DNA of 64,000 bases, taken from assembly GCF_039543525.1 (NCBI RefSeq), contig NZ_BAABJX010000032.1, forward strand, positions 1-64,000. Direction: 5' to 3'. This document shows positions 25,173 to 34,602 of this stretch, in pieces. Below the pieces are notes generated by a model. That model was not told the origin of the DNA. It saw only the letters and a program-made list of their open reading frames with translations, and searched no databases. The DNA comes from Algivirga pacifica. Its GTDB lineage: Bacteria > Bacteroidota > Bacteroidia > Cytophagales > Flammeovirgaceae. Position 1 is the first letter of the stretch; the number at the start of each line of letters is the position of its first letter. A program made the position numbers and the translations under genes.

Positions 25173-26330
25173 ATGACAGACATCAAGATGCGAAAGATCC
25201 TGACCCTTATAGCAACCCTTCCGGCTATCGCCTATTTATATTTAAACTACAACCAATCTACTCACAAGGAATCCGAAAGCACTCCTATTATTCCACAAAC
25301 CTCTTTTACACTAGAAGACTACTATACCAACAATCCATTTTTACATGCTAAAGTAGACTCTATTATGCAGAGTATCGACTCGGCAGCTTTATCGGCACAG
25401 GTTATTGTAACGGTAGGTGGCGATAGTGGCTACCCTGCAGCACAAATAGAAGACATGGTAAAAGAAGGGCATGTAGGAGGAGTATTGTTATTGAGTGGTG
25501 AGAAAACACAACTGACAAATCTTTCCAAAAAATATGATAGCCTAAGCCTACAAAATGGTCATCTACCCTTGATCTATAGTGCAGATGCTGAACCTTCTTT
25601 AGTCAATAAAAAGATCAAAGGTCTTCCTAAGTTTCCTAATACAAATACCTTAAAAACAGAGGAGCAGACGGTTGCTACTGCAGAAGCAATCTCCAAGGAA
25701 CTTAAATCTATGGGTATCACTCATAACTTTGCTCCTATCTGTGATTTTAGTATCAATCGTTCGATCATCGGCAACCGTAGTTTTGGTAGTGACCCAGATA
25801 CTGTTGCTAAGTATGCGCGTATCTTCTCAGAGGCAACACAAGGTATGCAAGTTGCCGCTACGGCAAAGCATTTCCCAGGACATGGAACTGTCAAAGGAGA
25901 TACGCATAAGGAAGTAGTTTATATCGATGGAGAAATGCAGGAACTCCCCGCCTTCCAAGAACTTATCAATAGTGGCGTACTCTCCGTAATGGTAGGACAT
26001 ATTGCTGTCAAGAATAATCCAGAGTTTAGTACTTATGGAACCCCTGCCAGTTGCTCTAGACGTATTGTTTATGACTTGCTTACCATGCGTATGGGCTTTC
26101 AAGGAATTATTGTCACGGACGCTATGAATATGGGCGCGGTCAAAAATCTTCCTAATGCATCCATGAAAGCCCTGGAAGCCGGCTGCCATATGATCTTGAT
26201 GCCTGCCAATGAAAAGCAACTACACAAAAAAATCCTTGAGCGAATGCAAAAGGATGAGAAATTCAAAAAACATATCTGGCGTTCTGCCTATAAAATTATT
26301 CGACTAAAAGTCTGCCTTGGCCTGTTGTAG
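25173..26330 (+). CDS. GH3 beta-N-acetylhexosaminidase-like protein (NagZ type)
   Basis: The 385-residue protein has an N-terminal hydrophobic signal or anchor (ILTLIATLPAIAYLYL) and a single GH3 TIM barrel. AKHFPGHG followed by GDTH matches the NagZ Asp-His catalytic dyad loop, and GIIVTDAMNMGAV contains the nucleophile Asp. NagZ-type enzymes remove GlcNAc from peptidoglycan fragments. Unlike many Bacteroidota homologues, no beta-lactamase-like domain is fused. The start may be ATG 25173 or the in-frame ATG at 25188, which gives a tighter signal. A CAGTGAG array begins at the base after its stop. Confidence 0.88.
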   Translation: MTDIKMRKILTLIATLPAIAYLYLNYNQSTHKESESTPIIPQTSFTLEDYYTNNPFLHAKVDSIMQSIDSAALSAQVIVTVGGDSGYPAAQIEDMVKEGHVGGVLLLSGEKTQLTNLSKKYDSLSLQNGHLPLIYSADAEPSLVNKKIKGLPKFPNTNTLKTEEQTVATAEAISKELKSMGITHNFAPICDFSINRSIIGNRSFGSDPDTVAKYARIFSEATQGMQVAATAKHFPGHGTVKGDTHKEVVYIDGEMQELPAFQELINSGVLSVMVGHIAVKNNPEFSTYGTPASCSRRIVYDLLTMRMGFQGIIVTDAMNMGAVKNLPNASMKALEAGCHMILMPANEKQLHKKILERMQKDEKFKKHIWRSAYKIIRLKVCLGLL

Positions 26331-26534
26331 CAGTGAGCAGTGAGCAGTGAGCAGTGAGCAGTGAAGTTTGATACTTTTCGTGTATCATTGCTAGTGCAGG
26401 AGTATTTAATTTTCAATGATTAATTTTCAATTTTCAATTATTTACTCCTCATTGTTCACTGCTCACTGTACATTGATAATTGTTCACTGCTCACTGTACA
26501 TTGATAACTGTTCACTGCCCACTGCCCATTGTCA
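26331..26534. repeat. CAGTGAG heptamers facing their complement between convergent genes
   Basis: Four CAGTGAG plus one CAGTGAA (26331-26365) start right after the GH3 stop. The other half (about 26450-26534) holds GTTCACTGCTCACTG words, their reverse complement, running up to the stop codon of the minus-strand gene. TTTTCAAT words (26404-26440) lie between. The two halves can pair into a long imperfect hairpin and probably end transcription both ways. Confidence 0.85.
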
Positions 26535-27815
26535 TTACGCTACTTTTAGGGAAGCTGTTTCCTCTGCGTCCTGCAATTCACTCTGTTTTCTGACTTGCTT
26601 AATATTTCGTTGCATCAGGATAGACAACACCAATGCCACAATAAACAATCCGGCAAATATATATAATGTTTGCTCATAGCTTCCTGTTGCTTCACGAATA
26701 TATGCAGCCATTTGCGGACCAATCAAACCTGCTACACCCCAAGCTGTTAAAACATATCCGCTGATCATAGATAAATGCTTCGTTCCAAAAATATCGCCAA
26801 CAAAGGCTGGCATTGTTGCAAAACCACCTCCATAACAGCTAATAATAATAAAAATTAGCATCTGGAAGAAGAAAGCATTTGTTGTCTGTGGCAACAACAT
26901 AAAAGCTACAATTTGTATCGCAAAGAATGCGGTAAACGTCATTGGCCTACCTATCTTATCCGAAAAGCTTGACCAAGCAATACGCCCAACACCATTGAAC
27001 AAGCCCATGGCTCCTACCATCGCAATCGCTGCCGCTGTAGTCAAGCCTGCCACTTCCTGAGACAGTGGAGAGGCTACAGAGATAATCGCAATACCACAAG
27101 TAATATTAATAAAGAACATAAACCATAGGTAGTAGAAACGCTTTGTTTTCATGGCTTCCCCTACGGTTAGTTCTGCCAAATCTTTTTTCACTGCTTTTCC
27201 ATTGCTATTCTCAGCAGTAACCATTCCTTTGGGCAACCATCCTGTTGGAGGAGGTGCCAAGTATTGTGCTGAGCTAATCATCACAACCATATACACCGCT
27301 CCTAGCATATACATAGTCGTAGAGATTCCCAACTCCGGAATACTAAACTGGTATACACTACTTGCGATCAAAGCTCCAAAACCAAAACCCATAATGGCTA
27401 AACCAGTCGCCAAGCCCCTACGATCCGGGAACCATTTGATCAGCGTAGATACAGGAGCAATATATCCTACTCCAAGACCCATACCTCCGATAACACCATA
27501 TCCGAGATAGAACAACCATAAGTTATCAATATCGACAGCCCATCCAGAGAGTAATAGCCCTCCACCGTACAATACGGCAGCGATCATACCACTCTTCTTA
27601 GGTCCTAACTTCTCTGCATACTTCCCTAATAAAGCAGCCGTAAATCCTAAACAAAGAATAGCTATACTAAAAGCCCAGGCAGTATGGCTATACTCCCAAC
27701 CTACTTGGTCAAAAAGTGGCTTCTTCAGTACACTGTAAGCATAAACAGCACCAATAGAAATATGGATCCCAACGGCCGAAGCAGCAATCAGCCAGCGATT
27801 TTTAACTTTTTCCAT
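26535..27815 (-). CDS. OFA-family MFS antiporter (oxalate/formate type)
   Basis: The 426-residue protein has twelve hydrophobic segments and the OFA-subfamily look: RWLIAASAVGIHISIGAVYAYSV at the start, GVGYIAPVSTLIKWFPDRRGLATG in the first half, and GRIAWSSFSDKIGRP in the second. Members exchange small organic anions, the best studied being oxalate for formate in Oxalobacter; many have unknown substrates. It is divergent from pflB, so formate or another fermentation acid is a reasonable guess. The shared 208-bp spacer has an 18-bp palindrome. The 3' end abuts the CAGTGAG-type repeat. Confidence 0.86.
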   Translation of the reverse strand: MEKVKNRWLIAASAVGIHISIGAVYAYSVLKKPLFDQVGWEYSHTAWAFSIAILCLGFTAALLGKYAEKLGPKKSGMIAAVLYGGGLLLSGWAVDIDNLWLFYLGYGVIGGMGLGVGYIAPVSTLIKWFPDRRGLATGLAIMGFGFGALIASSVYQFSIPELGISTTMYMLGAVYMVVMISSAQYLAPPPTGWLPKGMVTAENSNGKAVKKDLAELTVGEAMKTKRFYYLWFMFFINITCGIAIISVASPLSQEVAGLTTAAAIAMVGAMGLFNGVGRIAWSSFSDKIGRPMTFTAFFAIQIVAFMLLPQTTNAFFFQMLIFIIISCYGGGFATMPAFVGDIFGTKHLSMISGYVLTAWGVAGLIGPQMAAYIREATGSYEQTLYIFAGLFIVALVLSILMQRNIKQVRKQSELQDAEETASLKVA

Positions 27816-27903
27816 TTAAAGATTATTTGTTAAGTGAAGTGATGATTTAATTATTTAAGCTTCGGTAATACTACACTCAAATTAGACTTTTCGTTGATTC
27901 CAT

Positions 27904-27921
27904 TTAACTTTATAAAGTTAA
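27904..27921. promoter_or_regulatory. Perfect 18-bp palindrome in the OFA-pflB divergent spacer
   Basis: TTAACTTTA followed by its exact reverse complement TAAAGTTAA has full dyad symmetry, as expected for a dimeric regulator. It is 89 bp upstream of the OFA start and about 100 bp upstream of pflB. It does not match the FNR/CRP box (TTGAT-N4-ATCAA). Confidence 0.45.
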
Positions 27922-28023
27922 TGGATGAAAACCACTCATCTTTGAGATGATTTGGCATATGGGGGTGTTAGCAAAAAAATGTGTTATTACATTGAGAATA
28001 GTCTCCAAAAAATATTGACTTTT

Positions 28024-30249
28024 ATGGAAAAAAATACCTTTACCCCCGGCCAATGGCAAGACACTATTGACGTAAAAGATTTTGTATCCAAAAACCTCAC
28101 TCCTTATGAGGGGGATGAGTCTTTTTTGAGTCCGATTTCAGAGAAAACCAAAGTATTGTATGACCTCTGTATGGAAGGAGTCAAGGAAGAACTTAAAAAT
28201 AATGGCGTACGCTCTATCGACCCATCGACCATATCCCGTATCAACTCCCACGCTGCCGGATATATATCCAAAGACCATGAAGTCATTGTCGGATTACAAA
28301 CCGATGAACTACTCCGAAGAGCTATAAAACCTTATGGGGGTGCTAGAGTAGTCGAAAAAGCCTGTGCTGAGCATGGTATCGCACTAGATGCCCAAGTAAA
28401 GGAAATGTTTGCCAAGTACATTAAATCACATAACGATGGCGTATTTGATGCCTATACCTCTGAGGTTCGTAAATACCGTTCATTAGGGTTCCTAACGGGA
28501 CTTCCCGACAACTATGCCCGGGGTAGAATTATAGGGGATTACAGACGCTTGGCGCTTTATGGAGCAGACCGACTCATTGAAAGCAAGCAAGAAGACTTGG
28601 AGGCTATTACGGGACCAATGACAGACTACCGTATACGACTTAGGGAAGAAGTCAGTGAGCAAATCAAAGCCTTGAAAGAGATTATTGCATTAGGCAACAC
28701 TTATGGCTTAGAGTTAGGAAGACCTGCTGAAAATGCTCAAGAAGCTGTACAGTGGGTCTATATGGCTTACTTAGCGGCTGTCAAAGAACAAGATGGTGCT
28801 GCCATGTCTTTAGGTAACGTATCAGCCTTTCTGGATGTCTATATTGAAAAAGACTTACAGGATGGAAGCATATCAGAGGAACAAGCACAGGAGATGATTG
28901 ACCAATTTGTACTCAAGTTACGGATGGTACGTCACTTACGTATGGAGGCTTACAATGAGATATTCGCCGGTGACCCTACCTGGGTAACGGAAGCTATTGG
29001 AGGTATTAGCTTGAATGGAGAAAATAAGGTCACCAAAACGGCCTTCCGTTTCTTACAAACACTCTATAACCTAGGCCCTTCCCCTGAACCCAATATGACC
29101 ATTCTTTGGTCACAGAAACTCCCACAAGCATTCAAAGATTTCTGCGCAAAGGTTTCTATTGATACCTCTTCCATACAGTACGAAAATGACGATCTGATGC
29201 GGGAAGTTCGCTGCTCGGATGACTATGGTATAGCTTGCTGTGTCTCCTTTCAGGAAATAGGAAAGCAAATACAGTTCTTTGGCGCTCGATGTAACCTCGC
29301 CAAGACATTATTATTGGCAATCAATGGCGGAAGATGCGAAAATACAGGTACACAGGTGATCGAAGGCATCCCAGCCTTGAAAAGTGACACGCTGGATTAT
29401 GAGGAAGTTATGAGCAACTTCAAGCTTACCATGAAAGAAATGGCTAGGGTATACGTGGATGCCATGAATATCATCCATTATATGCACGATAAATACTATT
29501 ACGAACGTGCCCAGATGGCTTTGGTAGATACCGACCCCAAAGTTAACGTAGCTTACGGTATTGCAGGACTATCCATTGTTGCCGACTCCCTATCTGCCAT
29601 CAAGCACGCCAAAGTAACGGCTATCCGTGATGAAAATGGGCTTGCGGTAGACTATAAAATTGAGGGAGAATTTCCTTGTTATGGAAATGATGAAGATAGT
29701 GTGGATGAGATAGCCGTCTCGATCACATCACACTTCAATAAAGAGCTTGCTTCTCATGCTACCTATAAGAATGCAGAACCAACCATGTCTATCCTGACCA
29801 TTACCTCCAATGTTGCTTATGGCAAGAAGACTGGTGCTACTCCTGACGGCAGGGCCAAAGGAATTCCGTTTGCTCCCGGAGCCAACCCGATGCACGGTAG
29901 AGATACACATGGGGCTATTGCTTCCCTTAATTCAGTTGCAAAACTCGACTATAAAGATGCGCTGGATGGAATATCTAATACCGTCAGCTTTATCCCTAAA
30001 ACACTAGGAGGAGATCGAAAAGGACAAATCAGTAACTTAGTGGCTATTATGGATGGATACTTCGGTAAAGGAGCCCATCATATGAATGTCAATGTACTCA
30101 ACCGTGAAGTCCTACAAGATGCGATGGAACATCCGGAACAATATCCTCAACTGACCATCAGGGTTTCAGGGTATGCTGTTAACTTTGTACGACTATCCAG
30201 GGAGCAGCAGCTAGAGGTATTGTCTAGAAGTTTCTTTGAGAAGATATGA
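28024..30249 (+). CDS. pflB: Formate C-acetyltransferase (pyruvate formate-lyase)
   Basis: PFL converts pyruvate and CoA to acetyl-CoA and formate under anaerobic conditions using a glycyl radical. I start at ATG 28024 (MEKNTFTPGQW), giving 741 residues; 24 upstream codons lack similarity to the family. The adjacent catalytic cysteines are Cys405-Cys406 in YGIACCVSF, and the glycyl radical is Gly716 in IRVSGYAVNF, 26 residues from the end. Both motifs mark a true PFL rather than a diol dehydratase or other glycyl radical enzyme. The activase gene follows after 250 bp. The enzyme must be kept from oxygen, so low-oxygen growth is implied. Confidence 0.96.
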   Translation: MEKNTFTPGQWQDTIDVKDFVSKNLTPYEGDESFLSPISEKTKVLYDLCMEGVKEELKNNGVRSIDPSTISRINSHAAGYISKDHEVIVGLQTDELLRRAIKPYGGARVVEKACAEHGIALDAQVKEMFAKYIKSHNDGVFDAYTSEVRKYRSLGFLTGLPDNYARGRIIGDYRRLALYGADRLIESKQEDLEAITGPMTDYRIRLREEVSEQIKALKEIIALGNTYGLELGRPAENAQEAVQWVYMAYLAAVKEQDGAAMSLGNVSAFLDVYIEKDLQDGSISEEQAQEMIDQFVLKLRMVRHLRMEAYNEIFAGDPTWVTEAIGGISLNGENKVTKTAFRFLQTLYNLGPSPEPNMTILWSQKLPQAFKDFCAKVSIDTSSIQYENDDLMREVRCSDDYGIACCVSFQEIGKQIQFFGARCNLAKTLLLAINGGRCENTGTQVIEGIPALKSDTLDYEEVMSNFKLTMKEMARVYVDAMNIIHYMHDKYYYERAQMALVDTDPKVNVAYGIAGLSIVADSLSAIKHAKVTAIRDENGLAVDYKIEGEFPCYGNDEDSVDEIAVSITSHFNKELASHATYKNAEPTMSILTITSNVAYGKKTGATPDGRAKGIPFAPGANPMHGRDTHGAIASLNSVAKLDYKDALDGISNTVSFIPKTLGGDRKGQISNLVAIMDGYFGKGAHHMNVNVLNREVLQDAMEHPEQYPQLTIRVSGYAVNFVRLSREQQLEVLSRSFFEKI

Positions 30250-30256
30250 TCTAGCT

Positions 30257-30353
30257 GATGAAGGATGAAGGATGAAGGAATATAAACATTTAGATATTTA
30301 TTCCTTCATCCTTTCTCCTTTCTCCTTTCTCCTTTCTCCTTTCTCCTTTCTCC
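30257..30353. repeat. GATGAAG x3 and TTTCTCC x6 heptamers forming a hairpin after pflB
   Basis: Three GATGAAG units (30257-30277) and six TTTCTCC units (30312-30353) flank a perfect 15-bp stem, 30268-30282 with 30299-30313. It lies seven bases after the pflB stop and may attenuate transcription into pflA. Confidence 0.88.
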
Positions 30354-30499
30354 TAAAAAGAACTTTTTATTGTAAACCTTTCTTAACACACACACCAACG
30401 TAGCACTTTTCTAATAGTCTATTGGTTTTATCCATGTAATACAGTAATAAATACCACTTATTACAAAATAAACCATTCACTATAAATCTCTGAAAAGAA

Positions 30500-31276
30500 A
30501 TGACTGCTGCGAATTTTTGTCCATCTCCTTCTACTACAACCAACACTACGACTCTTAATGTACACTCCATTGAGTCATTTGGCACGTATGATGGCCCTGG
30601 TATTCGTTTAGTAATTTTCTTACAAGGGTGCCCATTTCAGTGCCTATACTGCGCCAACCCAGATACTATGGCTTATGGGGAGGGAACTAACATGGATATA
30701 GAAGAATTGGTAAAAAAAGCCGTAAACATGAAGCCCTACTTCTCTAATGGTGGAGGGGTTACAATTTCGGGAGGAGAGGCTTGTTCACAAGCGAAAGGGC
30801 TTATCCCTTTATTTAAGCGTCTGAAAGAAGAAGGTATTCATACCTGTCTGGATACTAATGGGTATATCTTCAACAAATACGTAGAGGAGCTTTTGACCTA
30901 TACCGATTTGGTATTATTGGATGTCAAGCATATTGATGACGAGAAGCATAAAGTGATCACTAAACGCTCTAATAAAAAAGTACTGGACTTTGCCAAGTAT
31001 TTGGAAGAGCAGCAAAAAGTCTTCTGGTTACGATACGTATTGGTCCCAGGGCTGTCCAATGAAGAAAAAGACTTACATGCCCTTGGAGCGCACTTCAAAA
31101 ACTACCAGCAAATACAAAAGTTGGAAATTCAACCATATCATAAACTAGGAGTTCATAAATGGGAGCATTTGGGGATGGAATACCCTCTAAAAGACACTCC
31201 TGAGAATACTCCTGAGCAGTTAAAAGTGGCAAAAAGTATTTTTGAGCAGTACGCTGCTGAGGTGGTTGTTAATTAA
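30500..31276 (+). CDS. pflA: Pyruvate formate-lyase activating enzyme (radical SAM)
   Basis: PflA uses S-adenosylmethionine and a [4Fe-4S] cluster to place the glycyl radical on PflB. The 258-residue product has the cluster motif C-x3-C-x2-C in QGCPFQCLYCANP (about residues 43-55). SIESFGTYDGPGIR just before it is typical of the activases. GGGVTISGGEACSQ supplies the SAM-binding GGE-type motif. The ATG at 30500 gives about 19 extra residues before the conserved core (LNVHSIES); a later start is possible but no ATG lies there. It ends 63 bp before the convergent floA stop, and a perfect hairpin fills that space. Confidence 0.95.
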   Translation: MTAANFCPSPSTTTNTTTLNVHSIESFGTYDGPGIRLVIFLQGCPFQCLYCANPDTMAYGEGTNMDIEELVKKAVNMKPYFSNGGGVTISGGEACSQAKGLIPLFKRLKEEGIHTCLDTNGYIFNKYVEELLTYTDLVLLDVKHIDDEKHKVITKRSNKKVLDFAKYLEEQQKVFWLRYVLVPGLSNEEKDLHALGAHFKNYQQIQKLEIQPYHKLGVHKWEHLGMEYPLKDTPENTPEQLKVAKSIFEQYAAEVVVN

Positions 31277-31337
31277 GGTTGAACCGTTGAATCGTTGAAT
31301 TGAGCTTTGCTCCATTCAACGATTCAACGGTTCAACT
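31277..31337. terminator. Perfect 23-bp GTTGA-word hairpin between pflA and floA
   Basis: 31278-31300 pairs perfectly with 31314-31336. The 13-nt loop itself contains the mini-hairpin GAGC-TTT-GCTC. It starts at the base after the pflA stop and ends three bases before the floA stop, so it serves both convergent genes. It is the cleanest member of the GTTGAATCG repeat family. Confidence 0.92.
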
Positions 31338-31339
31338 CA

Positions 31340-32359
31340 TTAGTCAATCTCTGGATCTTCATCAGAACGTCTCACATGCTTCACTTCCTCCCTACTCGTT
31401 TCTGCAATCGCATCTCGCATTGTCGTATCTGACTGAATATTTCTCATTTTATAATAGTCCATAATCCCCAGGTTTCCTTTACGGAAGGCATCTGCCATTG
31501 CCTTAGGGACTTCAGATTCTGCCAAGATTACCTCAGCACGAGCTGACTGTGCTTTGGCTTTCATCTCCTGCTCCTCGGCTACGGCCATCGCCCTTCTTTC
31601 CTCTGCTTTCGCTTCGGCTACCTTCAAGTCAGCGTTGGCCTGATCAATTTGCAATTTAGCACCAATGTTACTTCCAATATCCACATCGGCAATATCAATG
31701 GACAAGATCTCAAAGGCCGTTCCGGCATCTAATCCTTTCTCCAATACCAATCGAGAGATTCGATCAGGATTTTCCAATACATCTTTATGAGAAGAAGAAG
31801 AACCAATACTGGTTACAATGCCCTCTCCTACCCTTGCGAGAATCGTATCTTCACCAGCACCACCGACCAATTGTGCAATATTGGCACGTACCGTTACTCT
31901 TGCTCTAGCAATCAACTGAATACCGTCCTGTGCTACTGCTGCCACATTAGGGGTATTGATCACCTGAGGGTTCACTGAAATTTGCACCGCCTCAAATACA
32001 TCCCTACCAGCCAGGTCAATCGCTGCTGCTTGCTTAAAGGACAATGGAATATTGGCTTTTTCTGCCGAAATCAATGCCTTAATTACTGAGGGAACATGTC
32101 CCCCTGCCAGATAGTGGGTCTCCAAATCTGCCGTCGTCACTGTTGTAAGCCCCGCTTTAGTAGAGGTAATCATAGAATTGACAATCACTCGAGGAGGTAC
32201 CTTACGAATTCTCATAATTACCAACTGGAATAAACTAATACGTACTCCAGAGAATATTGCCGTGATCCAAAGATTCACGGGCACAAAGTAAATAAAGACA
32301 AAGAAGCCAACCACTGCCAGCAACAACATCATCAGGATGAACCCTATATTCATATCCAT
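31340..32359 (-). CDS. floA: Flotillin-like protein FloA (SPFH domain)
   Basis: FloA-type flotillins scaffold membrane microdomains. I start at the ATG at 32359 (MDMNIGFILM), giving 339 residues; 30 codons upstream do not belong to the family. An N-terminal membrane hairpin (MMLLLAVVGFFVFIYFVPVNLWITAIF) is followed by the SPFH region: GLTTVTTADLETHYLAGG, INTPNVAAVAQDGIQLIARARVT and LENPDRISR. An Ala/Glu-rich coiled coil follows (QANADLKVAEAKAEERRAMAVAEEQE). Length and order match B. subtilis FloA (YqfA). NfeD proteins often pair with flotillins; an NfeD-type protease gene is in this window at 52.9 kb but not adjacent. Confidence 0.94.
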   Translation of the reverse strand: MDMNIGFILMMLLLAVVGFFVFIYFVPVNLWITAIFSGVRISLFQLVIMRIRKVPPRVIVNSMITSTKAGLTTVTTADLETHYLAGGHVPSVIKALISAEKANIPLSFKQAAAIDLAGRDVFEAVQISVNPQVINTPNVAAVAQDGIQLIARARVTVRANIAQLVGGAGEDTILARVGEGIVTSIGSSSSHKDVLENPDRISRLVLEKGLDAGTAFEILSIDIADVDIGSNIGAKLQIDQANADLKVAEAKAEERRAMAVAEEQEMKAKAQSARAEVILAESEVPKAMADAFRKGNLGIMDYYKMRNIQSDTTMRDAIAETSREEVKHVRRSDEDPEID

Positions 32360-32410
32360 GCCGTTTGAAAAAGTTTTGTATATATAGATTATTACAGATT
32401 TTCTGCTACT

Positions 32411-32418
32411 CAAATATA
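32411..32418 (-). promoter_or_regulatory. Candidate -7 promoter element for floA
   Basis: On the minus strand this reads TATATTTG, matching TAnnTTTG, about 52 bp upstream of the floA start chosen here, which supports the shorter start. Confidence 0.45.
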
Positions 32419-32899
32419 AACTTTTCCACAAGAGATTGAAACATTCCAACTACTTTTAAAAAAAGTAGCTTTACAGCAGGTTTCACCCATTAATATTTAT
32501 TCACTTTCCATCTGAACTTATCCTCCATTTTCTCTTCAGGAAGGGAACTATGATTACCTCCTGATTATCAAACCACAAAAGAAATTAAGAAACATCCACC
32601 TTCATAGTCCAAGAATTTTCATTAACAAAACATCGTACAAATGTCATTGAAATTGTAAAATTCCAAGCAGATATTTCACTTCACATAACATTGTAGATTT
32701 TATCATTGGTTTATTCATAAATATCTACAACTTTTAATACTACTTGATACCAGCAGAATACAGTAGTAACCTCTACTACTTCCAAGGTTGTCAAAAGCTT
32801 CAGGTGTATCCTCTTCCTGTTTACCTCCTAAGAGAGTAATAGAAACGGGAGACTTTCAGATATGATGAATCAACAAATCATCTTTTAAATAGAAATAAC
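32419..32899. other. Gene-free stretch between floA and the first POT gene
   Basis: About 480 bp separate the two divergent genes. I see no credible ORF. A CTACTTT-type short palindrome lies near 32460, and 32730-32870 has several CTACTAC and CCTCTT words but no fold I can support as a riboswitch. Confidence 0.5.
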
Positions 32900-34309
32900 G
32901 TGAGTCAACAAACATCCAAACAAGGACACCCGAAAGGGTTATACCTACTGTTTACGGTAGAAATGTGGGAGCGCTTTAGTTATTACGGTATGCGTGCCAT
33001 CTTCATTTTGTACATGATCAAGGCCTTGCAATTTTCCAACGAAGACGCTTCCAATATTTATGGTACCTATACTTCATTGGTTTACCTGACCCCACTACTA
33101 GGTGGGTATATTTCTGACCGCTTCTGGGGAAACCGAAGGTCCATTTTTGTAGGGGGTATTTTAATGGCTATCGGACAGTTTGTAATGTTCTTGAGTGCCT
33201 CCATGTTTGACAACAACGAGGCTTTAATCGGTGGAATTTCCATGCCGATCCTATTGATGTATATCGCCCTTGGCTTTATTATCTTCGGTAATGGATTCTT
33301 CAAACCGAATATTTCCTCCATGGTAGGATCCCTATATCCAAGAGGAGATAATCGACTGGACTCTGCCTTTACCATTTTCTATATGGGGATTAACTTAGGT
33401 GCCTTCTTTGCTCCTCTGGTTACTGGTTTTGTAGGGGATACAGGAAATCCAGGTGATTTCAGATGGGGTTTCTTAGCCGCTTCCGTAGGAATGATCCTAG
33501 GAACCATCATCTTTGAGATGCAAAAAGAGAAGCATTTAGTAACACCTGAAGGACTACCCGTTGGAAACAAACCAATTCAACAACCTAAAGGAGTGAAAGG
33601 TCAAGGAGGAGACGGTGATCAACTTACTCGCGTAGATTACGACCGTATTGCCGTAATCTTTATCCTATCCATCTTCGTCATTGCCTTTTGGAGTGCTTTT
33701 GAGCAAGCAGGTGCATCTCTAACCGTTTTTGCAGACAAATACACCAATCGTAACCTAATGGGATGGGAAGTTCCCGCCAGTTACTTCCAATCTCTCAACC
33801 CTGCCTTCATTATGCTTTTTGCTCCTCTTTTTGACTTCATCTGGACAAAACTTGGAGATAAGCAACCTTCTTCTCCTCTAAAAATGTCCATTGGTCTAGC
33901 CTTATTGGGAATAGGTTACTGGGTCATTGCACAAGGAGTAGATAACGTGTCGGAAACACAAAAAGCAAGTATGTTCTGGTTAACAGCTATGTATCTATTG
34001 CATACTACTGGTGAGTTAGCACTTTCACCCGTAGGTTTGTCTGTAGTAAACAAGTTATCTCCTGCCAAATTTACCTCCCTGATGATGGGAGTATGGTTCC
34101 TATCTACAGTAGCCGGTAATAAATTGGCTGGGGTATTCAGTGCTTACCTTCCAACTGCTGAAAGTGGTCCAAAATCTATCATGGGTATCTATGAGATTAC
34201 AGACCTTAACTCTTTCTTTATGCTGTTCGTATTTGTATCTGGTGGAGCGGCAATCATTCTCTTCTTGTTACATAGAGTGTTAGAGAAAATGATGCATGGT
34301 ATTAAGTAA
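32900..34309 (+). CDS. Proton-dependent oligopeptide transporter (POT/PTR2)
   Basis: The 469-residue inner-membrane carrier imports di- or tripeptides with protons. It starts at GTG 32900. The family motif E-x-x-E-R-F-x-Y-Y is present as EMWERFSYYGMRAI (about residues 21-34). GGYISDRFWGNRR between helices 2 and 3 and FYMGINLGAFFAPLVTGFVGD (PTR2 signature) follow. FWSAFEQAGASLTVFAD, with its conserved E in helix 7, and GELALSPVGLSVV in helix 10 are also present. A paralogue follows 293 bp later, with its own upstream region and a terminator in between. Confidence 0.95.
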   Translation: MSQQTSKQGHPKGLYLLFTVEMWERFSYYGMRAIFILYMIKALQFSNEDASNIYGTYTSLVYLTPLLGGYISDRFWGNRRSIFVGGILMAIGQFVMFLSASMFDNNEALIGGISMPILLMYIALGFIIFGNGFFKPNISSMVGSLYPRGDNRLDSAFTIFYMGINLGAFFAPLVTGFVGDTGNPGDFRWGFLAASVGMILGTIIFEMQKEKHLVTPEGLPVGNKPIQQPKGVKGQGGDGDQLTRVDYDRIAVIFILSIFVIAFWSAFEQAGASLTVFADKYTNRNLMGWEVPASYFQSLNPAFIMLFAPLFDFIWTKLGDKQPSSPLKMSIGLALLGIGYWVIAQGVDNVSETQKASMFWLTAMYLLHTTGELALSPVGLSVVNKLSPAKFTSLMMGVWFLSTVAGNKLAGVFSAYLPTAESGPKSIMGIYEITDLNSFFMLFVFVSGGAAIILFLLHRVLEKMMHGIK

Positions 34310-34353
34310 TCAGACCACTAGAATAATTCCTTCTCAACGTAATCAATAACATT

Positions 34354-34392
34354 TAGCCTCAGTTTTAACAATAATCGTTAGAACTGAGGCTA
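34354..34392 (+). terminator. Terminator after first POT gene
   Basis: TAGCCTCAGTT (34354-34364) pairs perfectly with AACTGAGGCTA (34382-34392), 45 bp after the stop. The T-run is weak. Confidence 0.7.
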
Positions 34393-34602
34393 TTACATTG
34401 CCCAACACTTATAGGTATACATATTTTCCGTGATAAGAGAGTCACTGAATATCAGTAAAAAGAAGACTATTCTATGGTTATTTTCTCTGATAAATGTTTC
34501 TGTATTTTTTTTAATTCTGCTAAAAAAACCTTACTATTGATAATTTAGCGTGAAAAAATTGCACTAAACTAAGTAAACTTATACATCATTAAATCACTAA
34601 CT

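Noticed and set aside
27952..28023. Earlier start for pflB
   Set aside because: The extra 24 residues do not resemble PFL N-termini; ATG 28024 gives the normal length and opening.
32730..32899. Riboswitch or thiamine-box leader before the first POT gene
   Set aside because: Some C-rich words looked suggestive, but no complete conserved core or consistent stems were found.
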